64,000 nucleotides of DNA, taken from the NCBI RefSeq assembly GCF_000426305.1, contig NZ_AUFC01000005.1:149029-213028 (forward strand). The letters run 5' to 3'. Each line of letters begins with the position of its first letter. Position 1 is the stretch's first letter. The notes under the pieces are model-generated. The model saw only the letters and a program-made list of their open reading frames with translations, was not told the DNA's origin and searched no databases. Position numbers and translations under genes: made by a program. The stretch comes from Anaerovorax odorimutans DSM 5092 (lineage in GTDB: Bacteria > Bacillota > Clostridia > Peptostreptococcales > Anaerovoracaceae). Below are positions 9,554 to 18,085 of this stretch, piece after piece.

Positions 9554-10510
9554 CTATATAATCAACATACTTATCACACATAAAATTAGCGTAACTAACC
9601 AAAATACCGCTACAACTGTTGTTTCTTTAAATCCACACAATTCAAAATGATGATGTAATGGTGCCATTTTAAAAACTCTTTTCCCTGTTGTTTTAAAGCT
9701 TATCACTTGTATTATAACTGAAAGAGTTTCTGCTAAAAAAACACCTCCTGCAATGGGAATAATTAGTTCAATATTCATAAGGATTGCAGCACTTGCAATT
9801 CCTCCTCCAAGGGCCAAAGAACCAGTATCTCCCATAAATACTTTTGCAGGATACTTATTAAACATTAAAAAGCCTATACATCCTCCTGCCAAAGCACTGC
9901 AAAAAGTAATTTCAGTTGGGAACCCAAATGTCAAAGCATAAATTGCAAGAAATATGGACACTATAGCAGAAACGCCTGATGCTAATCCATCAAGTCCATC
10001 AGTTAAATTAACACTGTTTACCATAGCAACAACTACAAACGCTACAAAAGGTATGTATAAAAGTCCAAAATCCCAATGTTGATTAATAAATGGAATAAAT
10101 ACAGTTGTTTCATATATTGATACTTTAGATTGATATATGGCTAAACCCACTGCAATCAAAATTTGAAAAAATAACTTTTGTTTTGCAGTTAACCCCAAGT
10201 TTCTTTTTAAAGATACTTTAACAAAATCATCTAAAAATCCTAAAATTCCAAAGGCTACAAAAGCTGCTAAAATTATTATCATGTCTTTTTTAATCTCTCC
10301 AGCTGTGATACAAGTTATAAAGACAGCTGCTATGATTACGATACCTCCCATTGTGGGGGTTCCCGATTTTATCATATGAGATTTGGGACCTTCTTCTCTA
10401 ATACTTTGACCCGCCTTTATTTTTTTTAATACAGGTAAAAATAATAACATTCCTATTACTGTTATTATAAATGCCACTGCTATTGTTATTCCCATCTGCG
10501 TATAGTTCAT
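9554..10510 (-). CDS. mraY: Phospho-N-acetylmuramoyl-pentapeptide transferase MraY
   Basis: MraY is the membrane enzyme that moves phospho-MurNAc-pentapeptide to undecaprenyl phosphate, making lipid I. The 318-residue polytopic protein carries the magnesium-binding and catalytic motifs GFLDDFVK, NSVNLTDGLDGLASG and FMGDTGSLALGG, and the C-terminal MAPLHHHFEL. The gene lies 2 bases from murF and 21 from murD. Confidence 0.96.
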   Translation of the reverse strand: MNYTQMGITIAVAFIITVIGMLLFLPVLKKIKAGQSIREEGPKSHMIKSGTPTMGGIVIIAAVFITCITAGEIKKDMIIILAAFVAFGILGFLDDFVKVSLKRNLGLTAKQKLFFQILIAVGLAIYQSKVSIYETTVFIPFINQHWDFGLLYIPFVAFVVVAMVNSVNLTDGLDGLASGVSAIVSIFLAIYALTFGFPTEITFCSALAGGCIGFLMFNKYPAKVFMGDTGSLALGGGIASAAILMNIELIIPIAGGVFLAETLSVIIQVISFKTTGKRVFKMAPLHHHFELCGFKETTVVAVFWLVTLILCVISMLII

Positions 10511-10512
10511 AT

Positions 10513-11901
10513 TTACTCTTTCTCCATTATCTTTTTTACAATTTCATCCATAGCCATTCCCCTGGAACCTTTAATTAAAATCACATCTCCTGGAGTTAGA
10601 CAATTATTTATTTTATCAAATACTTTTTCTTTTGTATCAAAATAAATAATTTGTTCTTTTTTTAGACCTTTCTCTGCACCTAATGCAATTTCTTTCGCAT
10701 TGTACCCTACGCATATTAACACATCTACTTTGGATTGTGAAGCATATTTTCCAACTTCAAAGTGATATTTTTTTGCTTCTGCCCCCATCTCTAACATATC
10801 GCCTAAAATCGCTATTTTTCTTATACCATTTGTTGACATCAGCACGTCTATAGCAGACTTCATTGAATCAGGACTTGCATTATAAGTGTCGTCAATTACT
10901 TTAATTCCATTTTTGCCTTTTATACTAAGGCGTTTATCTGTGATAATTTCCATTTTGCTTAAGCCTATTGCTGCCTGCTTCATTGTTATATTACATGAAA
11001 CCGCAGCTGCAACAGCAAGTGCTGCATTGTATGCATTATGTCTTCCAGGAATATTTAATTTAAATTTTTGAATTTCTTCTTTATGCTCAATAAAAAATTC
11101 TATACCATTCTCGCCCATATCTATGATGTTTGATATAATAAAATTACTCTTTCCCGTTTCCCCTGTAGTAATAAGCTTATATACACCTTTTACATTTTCT
11201 TCTTTAAGTAAATCACTGTCTTCATTTCTTATTAATATATTTTTATCTGTAAAATAATTAGTTATTTCTAATTTTGCTTTAAGTATACCCTTCCTATCAC
11301 CAAAATTCTCAATATGAGATGTGCCAATATTTGTAATAATTCCTATATCAGGTCTTACAATATCAGCCAAACGATCAATCTCACCAAATTGACTCATACC
11401 CATCTCAAAAATACCAACTTCTGTATCTTCTTCTACATTAAAAACTGTCAAAGGTAAACCAATTTCATTATTTAAATTGCCAATATTTCTTACAGTATTA
11501 TTTTTCTGTGAGAAGATATGATACAGCATTTCTTTTGTAGTAGTTTTTCCTGTACTGCCAGTTACTCCTATCTTCTTTATTTGGAAAGTAGATAAATAAT
11601 ATGCCGCTAAATCCTGCAACGCCCTAGTTGTATCCTTTACTTTTATTATATTTAAATTTTTATTATCTAATATCTTTTTATTAAAATCTTTTGATAATAA
11701 AATAGATTTACAACCTGATTCCAAAACCTGACTAAGGAAATTATGAGCATCAAAATTCTCACCAATCAATGGAATAAATAAATCTGTCTTCTTGACTGTT
11801 CTTGAATCTGTTGAAACGCCTAAAACATTTTTATTCTTATCTCCTACTATTAATTCCCCATTTACAGCTTTTTCGATTTCTCTTATGCTTATTTCTTTCA
11901 T
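10513..11901 (-). CDS. murF: UDP-MurNAc-tripeptide--D-Ala-D-Ala ligase MurF
   Basis: MurF completes the cytoplasmic pentapeptide by adding D-Ala-D-Ala. The 462-residue protein has a complete N-terminal domain (STDSRTVKKTDLFIPLIGENFDAH), the central ATPase with P-loop GSTGKTTTKEML and NIGTSHIENFG, and the C-terminal ligase domain with DDTYNASPDSMKSAI. Its intact domain 1 is useful for comparison: the neighbouring murE has no such region. The start ATG has GGAG 7 bases upstream and lies 1 base after the murE stop. Confidence 0.95.
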   Translation of the reverse strand: MKEISIREIEKAVNGELIVGDKNKNVLGVSTDSRTVKKTDLFIPLIGENFDAHNFLSQVLESGCKSILLSKDFNKKILDNKNLNIIKVKDTTRALQDLAAYYLSTFQIKKIGVTGSTGKTTTKEMLYHIFSQKNNTVRNIGNLNNEIGLPLTVFNVEEDTEVGIFEMGMSQFGEIDRLADIVRPDIGIITNIGTSHIENFGDRKGILKAKLEITNYFTDKNILIRNEDSDLLKEENVKGVYKLITTGETGKSNFIISNIIDMGENGIEFFIEHKEEIQKFKLNIPGRHNAYNAALAVAAAVSCNITMKQAAIGLSKMEIITDKRLSIKGKNGIKVIDDTYNASPDSMKSAIDVLMSTNGIRKIAILGDMLEMGAEAKKYHFEVGKYASQSKVDVLICVGYNAKEIALGAEKGLKKEQIIYFDTKEKVFDKINNCLTPGDVILIKGSRGMAMDEIVKKIMEKE

Positions 11902-11902
11902 T

Positions 11903-13078
11903 TTATTCTCCGTAATTTTTTATTATTTCCTGCAAAGCTTCTCTGTCATCAAAGTAAAACTTTTCTTTGCCAATTATTTGATAAGTCTCATGACCTTTAC
12001 CTGCAACAATAATAATATCTCCTTTTTTATAAATCTCAATTGCCTTTTTAATAGCATTATAACGATCTTTTATAATTTCATAATTACAACCTGTATGATA
12101 AATACCTTCTTCAATTTCTGCTGCAATTATTTGTTGATCTTCTGTTCTTGGATTATCACTTGTTATTATTGCATAATCGCAATATTCTCCTACAACTTTG
12201 CCCATTATAGGTCTCTTCTTTTTATCTCTGTCACCACCGCAACCAAAGACACATATTATTTTACCTCGTTTAAAATCCGTTGCAGTTTTTAAAACTTTCT
12301 CTAAAGCATCGGGTGTATGAGCATAATCTACAATTGCTATAATGTCACTACTATTTTCAACCAGTTGAAATCTGCCTGGGACACCTTTCAATTCCTGACA
12401 TCCTTCTTTAATAACTTCAAAAGATATATTGTTTTCCCTTGCACATGCAATTGATGCTAATGAATTATAGATCATAAAAATTCCCGGCATATTAATTGAT
12501 AAAGCACCTAATAGTTTTCCATTTTCATATAAATTGAATTTTGAACCTCTTTCAGTAGTCTCTGCAATCTCACAGTAATAATTTGCTTTTTTATCTTTTA
12601 ATGAATAAGTTATAGTATTAGTTTCATTTTTTTCTTTTTCTAAATCTTTAACAATTCTGAGACCATATTCATCATCTATATTTATAATATTTGCTTTACT
12701 TGTCATATTAAACAATTTTTTCTTTGCTTCAAAATAATTTTCTAATGTTTTATGATAATCTAAATGATCTTGAGTTAAATTAGTAAAAATTCCATATTGA
12801 AAATTAATATTTTTTACTCTGTCTTGAGCTAGCCCGTGAGAAGATACTTCCATTATGCAGCAAGTTATTCCACCTTGTTCCATTTCTTTTAATAGTTGAT
12901 CTAAAAGCTCTGCTCCTGGAGTTGTATTAACAGCTTCATATTTTACATTTCCAAAACTATGACCTGTTGTACCTATAATCCCACAAGAAATATTATTTTT
13001 TTCAAAAATACTCCTTAGCATATACGTAACGGTTGTTTTTCCATTAGTACCGGTAACCCCAATTATATTTAGTCCCAC
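11903..13078 (-). CDS. murE: MurE ligase lacking the N-terminal UDP-binding domain
   Basis: MurE adds the third amino acid of the stem peptide to UDP-MurNAc-L-Ala-D-Glu. This protein is only 391 residues, against about 480-500 for the family. It begins at the central domain: MGLNIIGVTGTNGKTT is the P-loop at residues 1-16. The rest is intact (EVSSHGLAQDR, NLTQDHLDYH, GVPGRFQ, VDYAHTPDALEK, GCGGDRDKKKRP). DNPRTED is the motif of meso-diaminopimelate-specific enzymes. The start is a GTG at 13078 with AAGGAGG 8 bases upstream; an in-frame TAA lies nine codons further up, and the 78-base gap to the PBP gene cannot hold the missing domain. The truncation is visible in the sequence; whether the enzyme works, or the assembly has lost about 300 bases, is open. 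Confidence 0.9.
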   Translation of the reverse strand: MGLNIIGVTGTNGKTTVTYMLRSIFEKNNISCGIIGTTGHSFGNVKYEAVNTTPGAELLDQLLKEMEQGGITCCIMEVSSHGLAQDRVKNINFQYGIFTNLTQDHLDYHKTLENYFEAKKKLFNMTSKANIINIDDEYGLRIVKDLEKEKNETNTITYSLKDKKANYYCEIAETTERGSKFNLYENGKLLGALSINMPGIFMIYNSLASIACARENNISFEVIKEGCQELKGVPGRFQLVENSSDIIAIVDYAHTPDALEKVLKTATDFKRGKIICVFGCGGDRDKKKRPIMGKVVGEYCDYAIITSDNPRTEDQQIIAAEIEEGIYHTGCNYEIIKDRYNAIKKAIEIYKKGDIIIVAGKGHETYQIIGKEKFYFDDREALQEIIKNYGE

Positions 13079-13156
13079 CTTAGACGCCTCCTTAATTTTT
13101 TTAATACATTAAGTCAACTTATCCTTGGTGTTTTCAATTTTTAATTTATATAAGTT

Positions 13157-15151
13157 CTAATCGTGATATAAATACACTCCTGAACCCTTTGCGACATTTT
13201 CACCTGCTTTCGGATATTGATCTACAATAGTAAAATCAGCTCCATCTTTAGGACTTGGTGAAGCAATTAGACTTACGCCTAAATTCCCATATTTACTTTT
13301 TACTTCACTGTAAGTTTTCCCTGTGAAATCAGGTAAACTAATCAATTGTTCCTGCATTTTGTCAAGTTCTTCTTGTGTATATGTAGGTTTTATATTCAGA
13401 TATCTCAATGTTTCTTCTAATATTATTTTCCCCCCCGGAGCTGCAGTTGTGCTTCCAAACTTAGTAAACTTTGGATTATCCACTACTACAAGAACAGTAA
13501 TCTTTGGATCATCCATCGGTGCCATGCCTACAAATGAGGAACATGTCTGCTCACTGTAGCCCCCGTTTTTAGCCTTATTTGCAGTACCTGTTTTACCCCC
13601 TATTCTATATCCGGATACTTGCGCATTTTTGCTTCCGCCTTCATCTACAACTGCTTCCATAATAAGGCACATTTCTTCTGCTGTTTGTTTTGAAATTACT
13701 TGCCTTACAACTTTTGTATCATATTTTTCAATTACATTACCATCATTATCAGTTAATTCTTTTACTAATCTTGGCTGCATTAGCTTTCCTTCGTTTCCCA
13801 AAGATGAAATAGCAGTTATTAGCTGTATAGGAGTAACTGCTATTCCTTGCCCGTAAGACATTGTAGCAAGGCCCACAGGACCTGCAGTCTCTTTCTTTTG
13901 CAATATGGCATAGCCTTCTCCTGGATAATCTATTCCTGTTCTTTCTGTAATGCCAAATAAATCTAAATACTCAAAGTATTTATCCATTCCTAATCTTTGT
14001 GCAAGCTGGATGAACACCGGATTGCAAGAATTCCCAACTGCTTGTGTTAAGGTTTCTTCACCATGAGGGTTATAATATCTCCAGCATTTCAGTATAGTTC
14101 CTGCAACATCATAATATCCAGTGCATACAAATTTGTCTGCCAGCGAGGTAACCCCTTCCTCTAGAGCCATTGCAGTTGTAAGCAATTTAAATGTTGATCC
14201 AGGTTCATAGACATCACTTATAAGAGGATTTCTCCACATTGAATTCCAATAATCTATTTTTTTATCATCCGGTAGGCTTTCCACATATTTTGCCTTTTCA
14301 GAATCTAACGGAACTCTTGGATCATTAGGGTCATATTCAGGGGTAGCTGCAAGAGCAAGAACATCCCCTGTTTTAGGATCCATAACAAGACATTCAACCA
14401 TATCTGCCTCTGTATTTGCTTGAACTGTTTCTATAGCTTTTTCAACAATATGCTGTATTACTTCATCAATTGTAAGTACAACATTCAAACCATTTTCAGC
14501 TTTATAATATTTCTCAACACCATAAGTAAGACTGTTTCCTGTCAAATCTGCACTCTTTATCCATCTTCCCGGGAGTCCGCTTAAATAATTGTTATATTTT
14601 AATTCTATTCCTGCCAATCCCCTGTTATCATCTGTTACACTTCCAAGTAAATGAGATGCAAAAGCACCCATTGGATAATACCTTTTTACATCCTCTGCGA
14701 TTTCAATGCCGCTAATATTAGCTTCTCTTATTTTATCTGTCTTATCCTTATCAACATACTTTGCCAATTTAACAAGTAATTTATTTTGAGTTACAACTGA
14801 CCGAACTTCTTCTTCATCCATTTCTAAAATTCCAGATAGGGTTTTAACTGCATTGTTTATATTTTCATCAGCCTTTGATGAATCGCTACCTTTTATCAGG
14901 CTTGGTCTTACCCATATGGAATGAGTTACTGCACTTATGGCTAATTCTTTGCCGTTCCTATCTAAAATAGCACCTCTTTTGGCAGGTATAGGTACATCTC
15001 TCGTCTGCTGCTCAATTGCAAGCTTCGCATATTTTTCACTTGCTACAACTTGTATCCAGCCAACTCTAAATGCAAGTCCTGTACATAATAAACAAACCAT
15101 AACAAATACAAAAATCATTCTTCTTTTATTTTTATTTGTAGATGCTAACAT
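13157..15151 (-). CDS. spoVD: Class B penicillin-binding protein with PASTA domain (SpoVD/FtsI-like)
   Basis: A membrane-anchored transpeptidase of 664 residues. It has an N-terminal transmembrane helix (about residues 12-30), a PBP dimerisation domain (RDVPIPAKRGAILDRNG), and a transpeptidase domain with active-site motif STFK (Ser319, Lys322), SCN (Ser375) and KTG (Lys520). One PASTA domain follows at about 602-664. A single PASTA resembles SpoVD of sporulation more than PBP2B, but this is the only class B PBP seen in the cluster and may serve vegetative division. It probably works with the SEDS protein at 7028-8140. Confidence 0.92.
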   Translation of the reverse strand: MLASTNKNKRRMIFVFVMVCLLCTGLAFRVGWIQVVASEKYAKLAIEQQTRDVPIPAKRGAILDRNGKELAISAVTHSIWVRPSLIKGSDSSKADENINNAVKTLSGILEMDEEEVRSVVTQNKLLVKLAKYVDKDKTDKIREANISGIEIAEDVKRYYPMGAFASHLLGSVTDDNRGLAGIELKYNNYLSGLPGRWIKSADLTGNSLTYGVEKYYKAENGLNVVLTIDEVIQHIVEKAIETVQANTEADMVECLVMDPKTGDVLALAATPEYDPNDPRVPLDSEKAKYVESLPDDKKIDYWNSMWRNPLISDVYEPGSTFKLLTTAMALEEGVTSLADKFVCTGYYDVAGTILKCWRYYNPHGEETLTQAVGNSCNPVFIQLAQRLGMDKYFEYLDLFGITERTGIDYPGEGYAILQKKETAGPVGLATMSYGQGIAVTPIQLITAISSLGNEGKLMQPRLVKELTDNDGNVIEKYDTKVVRQVISKQTAEEMCLIMEAVVDEGGSKNAQVSGYRIGGKTGTANKAKNGGYSEQTCSSFVGMAPMDDPKITVLVVVDNPKFTKFGSTTAAPGGKIILEETLRYLNIKPTYTQEELDKMQEQLISLPDFTGKTYSEVKSKYGNLGVSLIASPSPKDGADFTIVDQYPKAGENVAKGSGVYLYHD

Positions 15152-15187
15152 CCAAATTACCTCCCAGTTAAATTAAGCTATGCTCAA

Positions 15188-15230
15188 AAGCCAGATTACT
15201 CCCTTATCTCATAATTAAGTTATCTGGCTT
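15188..15230 (-). terminator. Hairpin between ftsL and the PBP gene (possible attenuator)
   Basis: A 9-bp inverted repeat (AAGCCAGAT with ATCTGGCTT) encloses 25 bases and is followed by TTTT on the minus strand. It could cause partial termination inside the operon. The long loop makes it weaker than the other hairpins in the window. Confidence 0.45.
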
Positions 15231-15272
15231 ATGTTTGCAATATGTAGTTTAAAATATTATATTTTACCAAAG

Positions 15273-15713
15273 CTAATTATATGCCTGTTGCTTAAGTGCT
15301 AATGAAAAATCATCTGCTGGCTTTTTGTTTCCATCCATAAAAACTAATTGGTCTTGAGTAGGATGAATCATTCCAATCCTTGAAATTGCTTTTTCCTCAA
15401 TAGTTTTTATATTTGATGCACTTTGAATTTCAACATTTAAAGTTTCAATTTCTCCAGCTATTACCTCATTTTTATTTGTAAGATTATTGATATTGTACTT
15501 AACCTTTGCAGCATAAGCTGTACATAATATCAATCCCACACAAATAATTCCCACAAATAAAGTAAACATCAGTATAGCTATCTTATCTTTTGAAGTAATT
15601 ATGGAATTTGATTTTTTCTTTGAACTTTTAACTTGCCTTTTTCGTTCCACCGCATCAACGCTGTAAGGTCGCCTTACTCTTTGATACTCATAATTTTTTT
15701 CTGCTAACATCAT
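15273..15713 (-). CDS. ftsL: Cell division protein FtsL
   Basis: FtsL is a short bitopic protein that forms the divisome core with DivIB and DivIC. The 146-residue product has a basic cytoplasmic region of about 45 residues (KSSKKKSNS), one transmembrane helix near residues 47-70 ([20 protein letters not shown]), then a heptad-rich external part ([32 protein letters not shown]). Sequence conservation in this family is low; position between rsmH and the PBP gene is the main support. Its ATG overlaps the rsmH stop (ATGA). Confidence 0.88.
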   Translation of the reverse strand: MMLAEKNYEYQRVRRPYSVDAVERKRQVKSSKKKSNSIITSKDKIAILMFTLFVGIICVGLILCTAYAAKVKYNINNLTNKNEVIAGEIETLNVEIQSASNIKTIEEKAISRIGMIHPTQDQLVFMDGNKKPADDFSLALKQQAYN

Positions 15714-16663
15714 AACCTTTCTTCCCCTTTAATCTTTTTTATCACTCTTAATTTTGAGCTTCTTGCCCTGGGATTATCTTCAAGTTCCTCTTTTGAAGGA
15801 ACTATCGGTTTGCCGCTTATTTTCTTAACATCAGCTACCTTACCACACATACATACCGGAAAATCCTTTGGACAAGTACAAGGATTTGCTCTATTATTAA
15901 AAATATTTTTAACTATTCTATCTTCCAACGAATGAAAGGTAATAATACAAAGGCGCCCTTCTTCATTTAATACATCAATTAATTCATCTACCGCTTTTTC
16001 TAATTGCCCAAGTTCATCATTAACTTCAATTCTTATAGCTTGAAAAGTTCTTTTTGCCGGATGAGGTCCTTCTCTTCTTGCAGATGCAGGTATTGCTGCT
16101 TTTATAATATTTACCAATTCTGTAGTTGTCTCTATTTGCTTTTTCTGTCGCTCTTTTACAATAAATTCAGCAATACGAGAAGCCCATCTTTCTTCCCCGT
16201 ATTTTTTTATTATTTCTGTAAGTTCTTTTTGAGAATACTCATTTATAACTTGTTCTGCAGTTAAAATATCATCTGAATTCATTCTCATATCCAGCTTAGC
16301 TGTCTGCATATACGAAAATCCTCTTTCATGGTTGTCCAATTGAAAAGAAGATACTCCTAAATCTAAAACAATACCATCAACTTTACTCAAGCCAAGTTCT
16401 TTTAATATCTTTTTTATATTAGAATAATTACTTTGTACAAAAATTTTTTTACAATTAAAATTTTCTAACCTTTTGCTAGCTGCATTTATTGCATCTTTGT
16501 CTCTATCAATACCTATAAGAATACCGTCTTGGTTAAGCTTTTCACAGATTCCGGAGGCATGTCCACCCCCTCCTAATGTTCCATCAACATAGATTCCATC
16601 TGGATTTATATTTAAATTTTCTATTGTTTCATTAAATAGTACCGAAGTATGCTTAAACTCCAT
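15710..16663 (-). CDS. rsmH: 16S rRNA m4C1402 methyltransferase RsmH (MraW)
   Basis: RsmH methylates N4 of C1402 in 16S rRNA using S-adenosylmethionine. The 317-residue protein has the opening [14 protein letters not shown], the SAM-binding loop [25 protein letters not shown], the helical insertion with ADELV-like [22 protein letters not shown] (split here as [11 protein letters not shown]) and [13 protein letters not shown]. The start has GGAG 8 bases upstream. It follows mraZ by 11 bases. Confidence 0.96.
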   Translation of the reverse strand: MEFKHTSVLFNETIENLNINPDGIYVDGTLGGGGHASGICEKLNQDGILIGIDRDKDAINAASKRLENFNCKKIFVQSNYSNIKKILKELGLSKVDGIVLDLGVSSFQLDNHERGFSYMQTAKLDMRMNSDDILTAEQVINEYSQKELTEIIKKYGEERWASRIAEFIVKERQKKQIETTTELVNIIKAAIPASARREGPHPAKRTFQAIRIEVNDELGQLEKAVDELIDVLNEEGRLCIITFHSLEDRIVKNIFNNRANPCTCPKDFPVCMCGKVADVKKISGKPIVPSKEELEDNPRARSSKLRVIKKIKGEERL

Positions 16664-16674
16664 GCTGATTTCTC

Positions 16675-17106
16675 CTATATACCATATATTTCCATTTGTT
16701 CTGCAAATTCCGTTGGTTCAAGCTTTTCACCAGCTTCAGCATTTTCCCATTCTTCTTTGCTCCAAATTTCTACTTTATTTAATACTCCCAATGTTACAAG
16801 CTCTTTCTCAATATTTGCATATTTTTTCAAGCTCTGTGGAATTGTTATTCTTCCTTGTTTATCCAGTTCACATTCCACAGCACTGGCATAAAAATATCTT
16901 ACAAATGCTCTAGCTTTTACATCTGAAACGGGTAATTTAGATAATTTTTCTTGAAATTTAACCCACTCTTCCATGGGATAAATATATAAGCAATTATCTA
17001 ATCCTTTTGTTAAAACACATTTATAACCCAGTTCTTCTCTAAATTTTGAAGGCACAATAAGCCTGCTCTTTACATCTATTGAGTTTCTGTATTCGCCCAT
17101 CAACAT
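16675..17106 (-). CDS. mraZ: Transcriptional regulator MraZ
   Basis: MraZ is a ring-forming SpoVT/AbrB-like DNA-binding protein that represses its own dcw operon. The 143-residue product has two repeats, each with the DxxGR-type turn: [20 protein letters not shown] and [21 protein letters not shown] place the start at the ATG at 17106, because GGAGGGG lies 7 bases upstream and homologues begin with MLMGEY-like residues; a longer frame to 17172 would cover the promoter. Just upstream are the promoter and MraZ boxes listed separately. Confidence 0.95.
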   Translation of the reverse strand: MLMGEYRNSIDVKSRLIVPSKFREELGYKCVLTKGLDNCLYIYPMEEWVKFQEKLSKLPVSDVKARAFVRYFYASAVECELDKQGRITIPQSLKKYANIEKELVTLGVLNKVEIWSKEEWENAEAGEKLEPTEFAEQMEIYGI

Positions 17107-17139
17107 TAGAGACCCCTCCACCATTTCATCGTGATTTAA

Positions 17140-17165
17140 AACCACTATACTCCACTTCACTCCAC
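17140..17165 (-). promoter_or_regulatory. MraZ operator: three direct repeats with 10-bp period
   Basis: Reading the minus strand, GTGGAG at 17160-17165, GTGGAG at 17150-17155 and GTGGTT at 17140-17145 lie exactly 10 bases apart. GTGG-type repeats of one helical turn are the known binding pattern of MraZ. They cover the spacer and the -10 of the mraZ promoter, which fits autorepression by blocking RNA polymerase. Confidence 0.82.
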
Positions 17166-17172
17166 TTTTCAA
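17144..17172 (-). promoter_or_regulatory. Main promoter of the mraZ-ftsZ operon
   Basis: TTGAAA at 17167-17172, a 17-base spacer and TATAGT at 17144-17149 form a good sigma-A promoter on the minus strand. The predicted start of transcription is near 17137, about 30 bases before the mraZ ATG. Two of the three MraZ boxes lie inside the spacer. Confidence 0.75.
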
Positions 17173-17183
17173 CTACATCATAA

Positions 17184-17213
17184 CAAAAAATGGGCCAAAA
17201 GGTCCATTTTTTG
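17184..17213 (-). terminator. Hairpin terminator upstream of mraZ
   Basis: A near-perfect stem of 13 pairs with one mismatch and an AAAA loop ends in a run of six T on both strands. It separates the dcw promoter from the upstream minus-strand membrane protein gene and could work in both directions. Confidence 0.75.
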
Positions 17214-17368
17214 TTTTTTATCATAATTAATAATTTAATCAATATCAACCGTACACTTTATATAGTGTGTAATCGAAATTTTATTCCTATATATAGTCTA
17301 CATGTAGTTATTGGAAATTCTATCCTATTTTTTATTTTTCTTGCTAAAATTCTACATATTTTTTCATT

Positions 17369-17881
17369 TTATTCTTTTTTCCCCTTTATAAGAATAACTC
17401 CTGCCCATATTATTAAAATAGCAACAATAATCTGAACAACAATATGATTTATTGTATAGATCATATTTAAAATTATATCAGGTAAATTTATTAATTTTAT
17501 AATTGTTCCCATAAAAACATTATTCCATAAAGCAAATAAACCTATGAATACTAAAATTACTCCAATAATATATTTTTTACTTTTAATATATTCTAAATCT
17601 TTATCATTAGATAGAATATTAAAAAGATAATCATCTTCTTGAGAATAAAAGTCCTCATCATCTAAAAATGTTCTGTTTATACAATCAAAAAATGCATAAA
17701 ACCAAATAACTGGTGTAAGTAATCCTATGGTTCCTATTTTTAATAATAAGGTAATAGCCCAAAAACCAAAAAATAACCCCATAAAAGAAACCCCAAGTTT
17801 CATGAATCCATTATACATGTGCCCTGCTCCCGGTACAAAAGCAAATATCATTGTCCAAAATTGATTTCTTTTTTTTATCAT
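17369..17881 (-). CDS. Small integral membrane protein (TM2-like / DUF5668-like)
   Basis: The 170-residue protein has about five hydrophobic segments. The first part, FVPGAGHMYNGFMKLGVSFM, resembles the Gly-rich turn of TM2-type membrane domains. The C-terminal pair of helices (IIGVILVFIGLFALWNN and IIVAILIIWAGVILI) resembles the LiaF/DUF5668 helix pattern. Function is unknown. A GTG at 17899 would add six residues, but AAAGGA 9 bases before the ATG at 17881 favours the shorter form. It stands alone between the dcw operon and a divergently read cysteine-rich gene. Confidence 0.7.
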   Translation of the reverse strand: MIKKRNQFWTMIFAFVPGAGHMYNGFMKLGVSFMGLFFGFWAITLLLKIGTIGLLTPVIWFYAFFDCINRTFLDDEDFYSQEDDYLFNILSNDKDLEYIKSKKYIIGVILVFIGLFALWNNVFMGTIIKLINLPDIILNMIYTINHIVVQIIVAILIIWAGVILIKGKKE

Positions 17882-17977
17882 TTCTTTAATTCCTTTCACT
17901 TAATTTAAATGTTTTTTACCAAATAATATTAATTTATAATTTTCTTCAATTTATAATAATTTTTTAAACTAACAGGG

Positions 17978-18004
17978 ACATTAAATTGATTCTGTCATAT
18001 AATA
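17978..18004 (+). promoter_or_regulatory. Possible sigma-K-type promoter of the cysteine-rich gene
   Basis: CATATAATA at 17996-18004 fits the mother-cell sigma-K -10 pattern CATANNNTA, and AC at 17978-17979 lies 16 bases upstream, as in the short -35 of that sigma factor. These motifs are short and could occur by chance in AT-rich DNA. Confidence 0.4.
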
Positions 18005-18085
18005 TACCATACTTCACAAACCTCTTTACATAGTAAATATAATTTTAAATTTACTATATTACAATAAAAAGAGAGGTTTATAATT

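Noticed and set aside
17253..17268. Palindrome ACACT-N6-AGTGT upstream of the dcw terminator
   Set aside because: It lies between a gene end and a terminator with no promoter next to it; five-base arms are common by chance.
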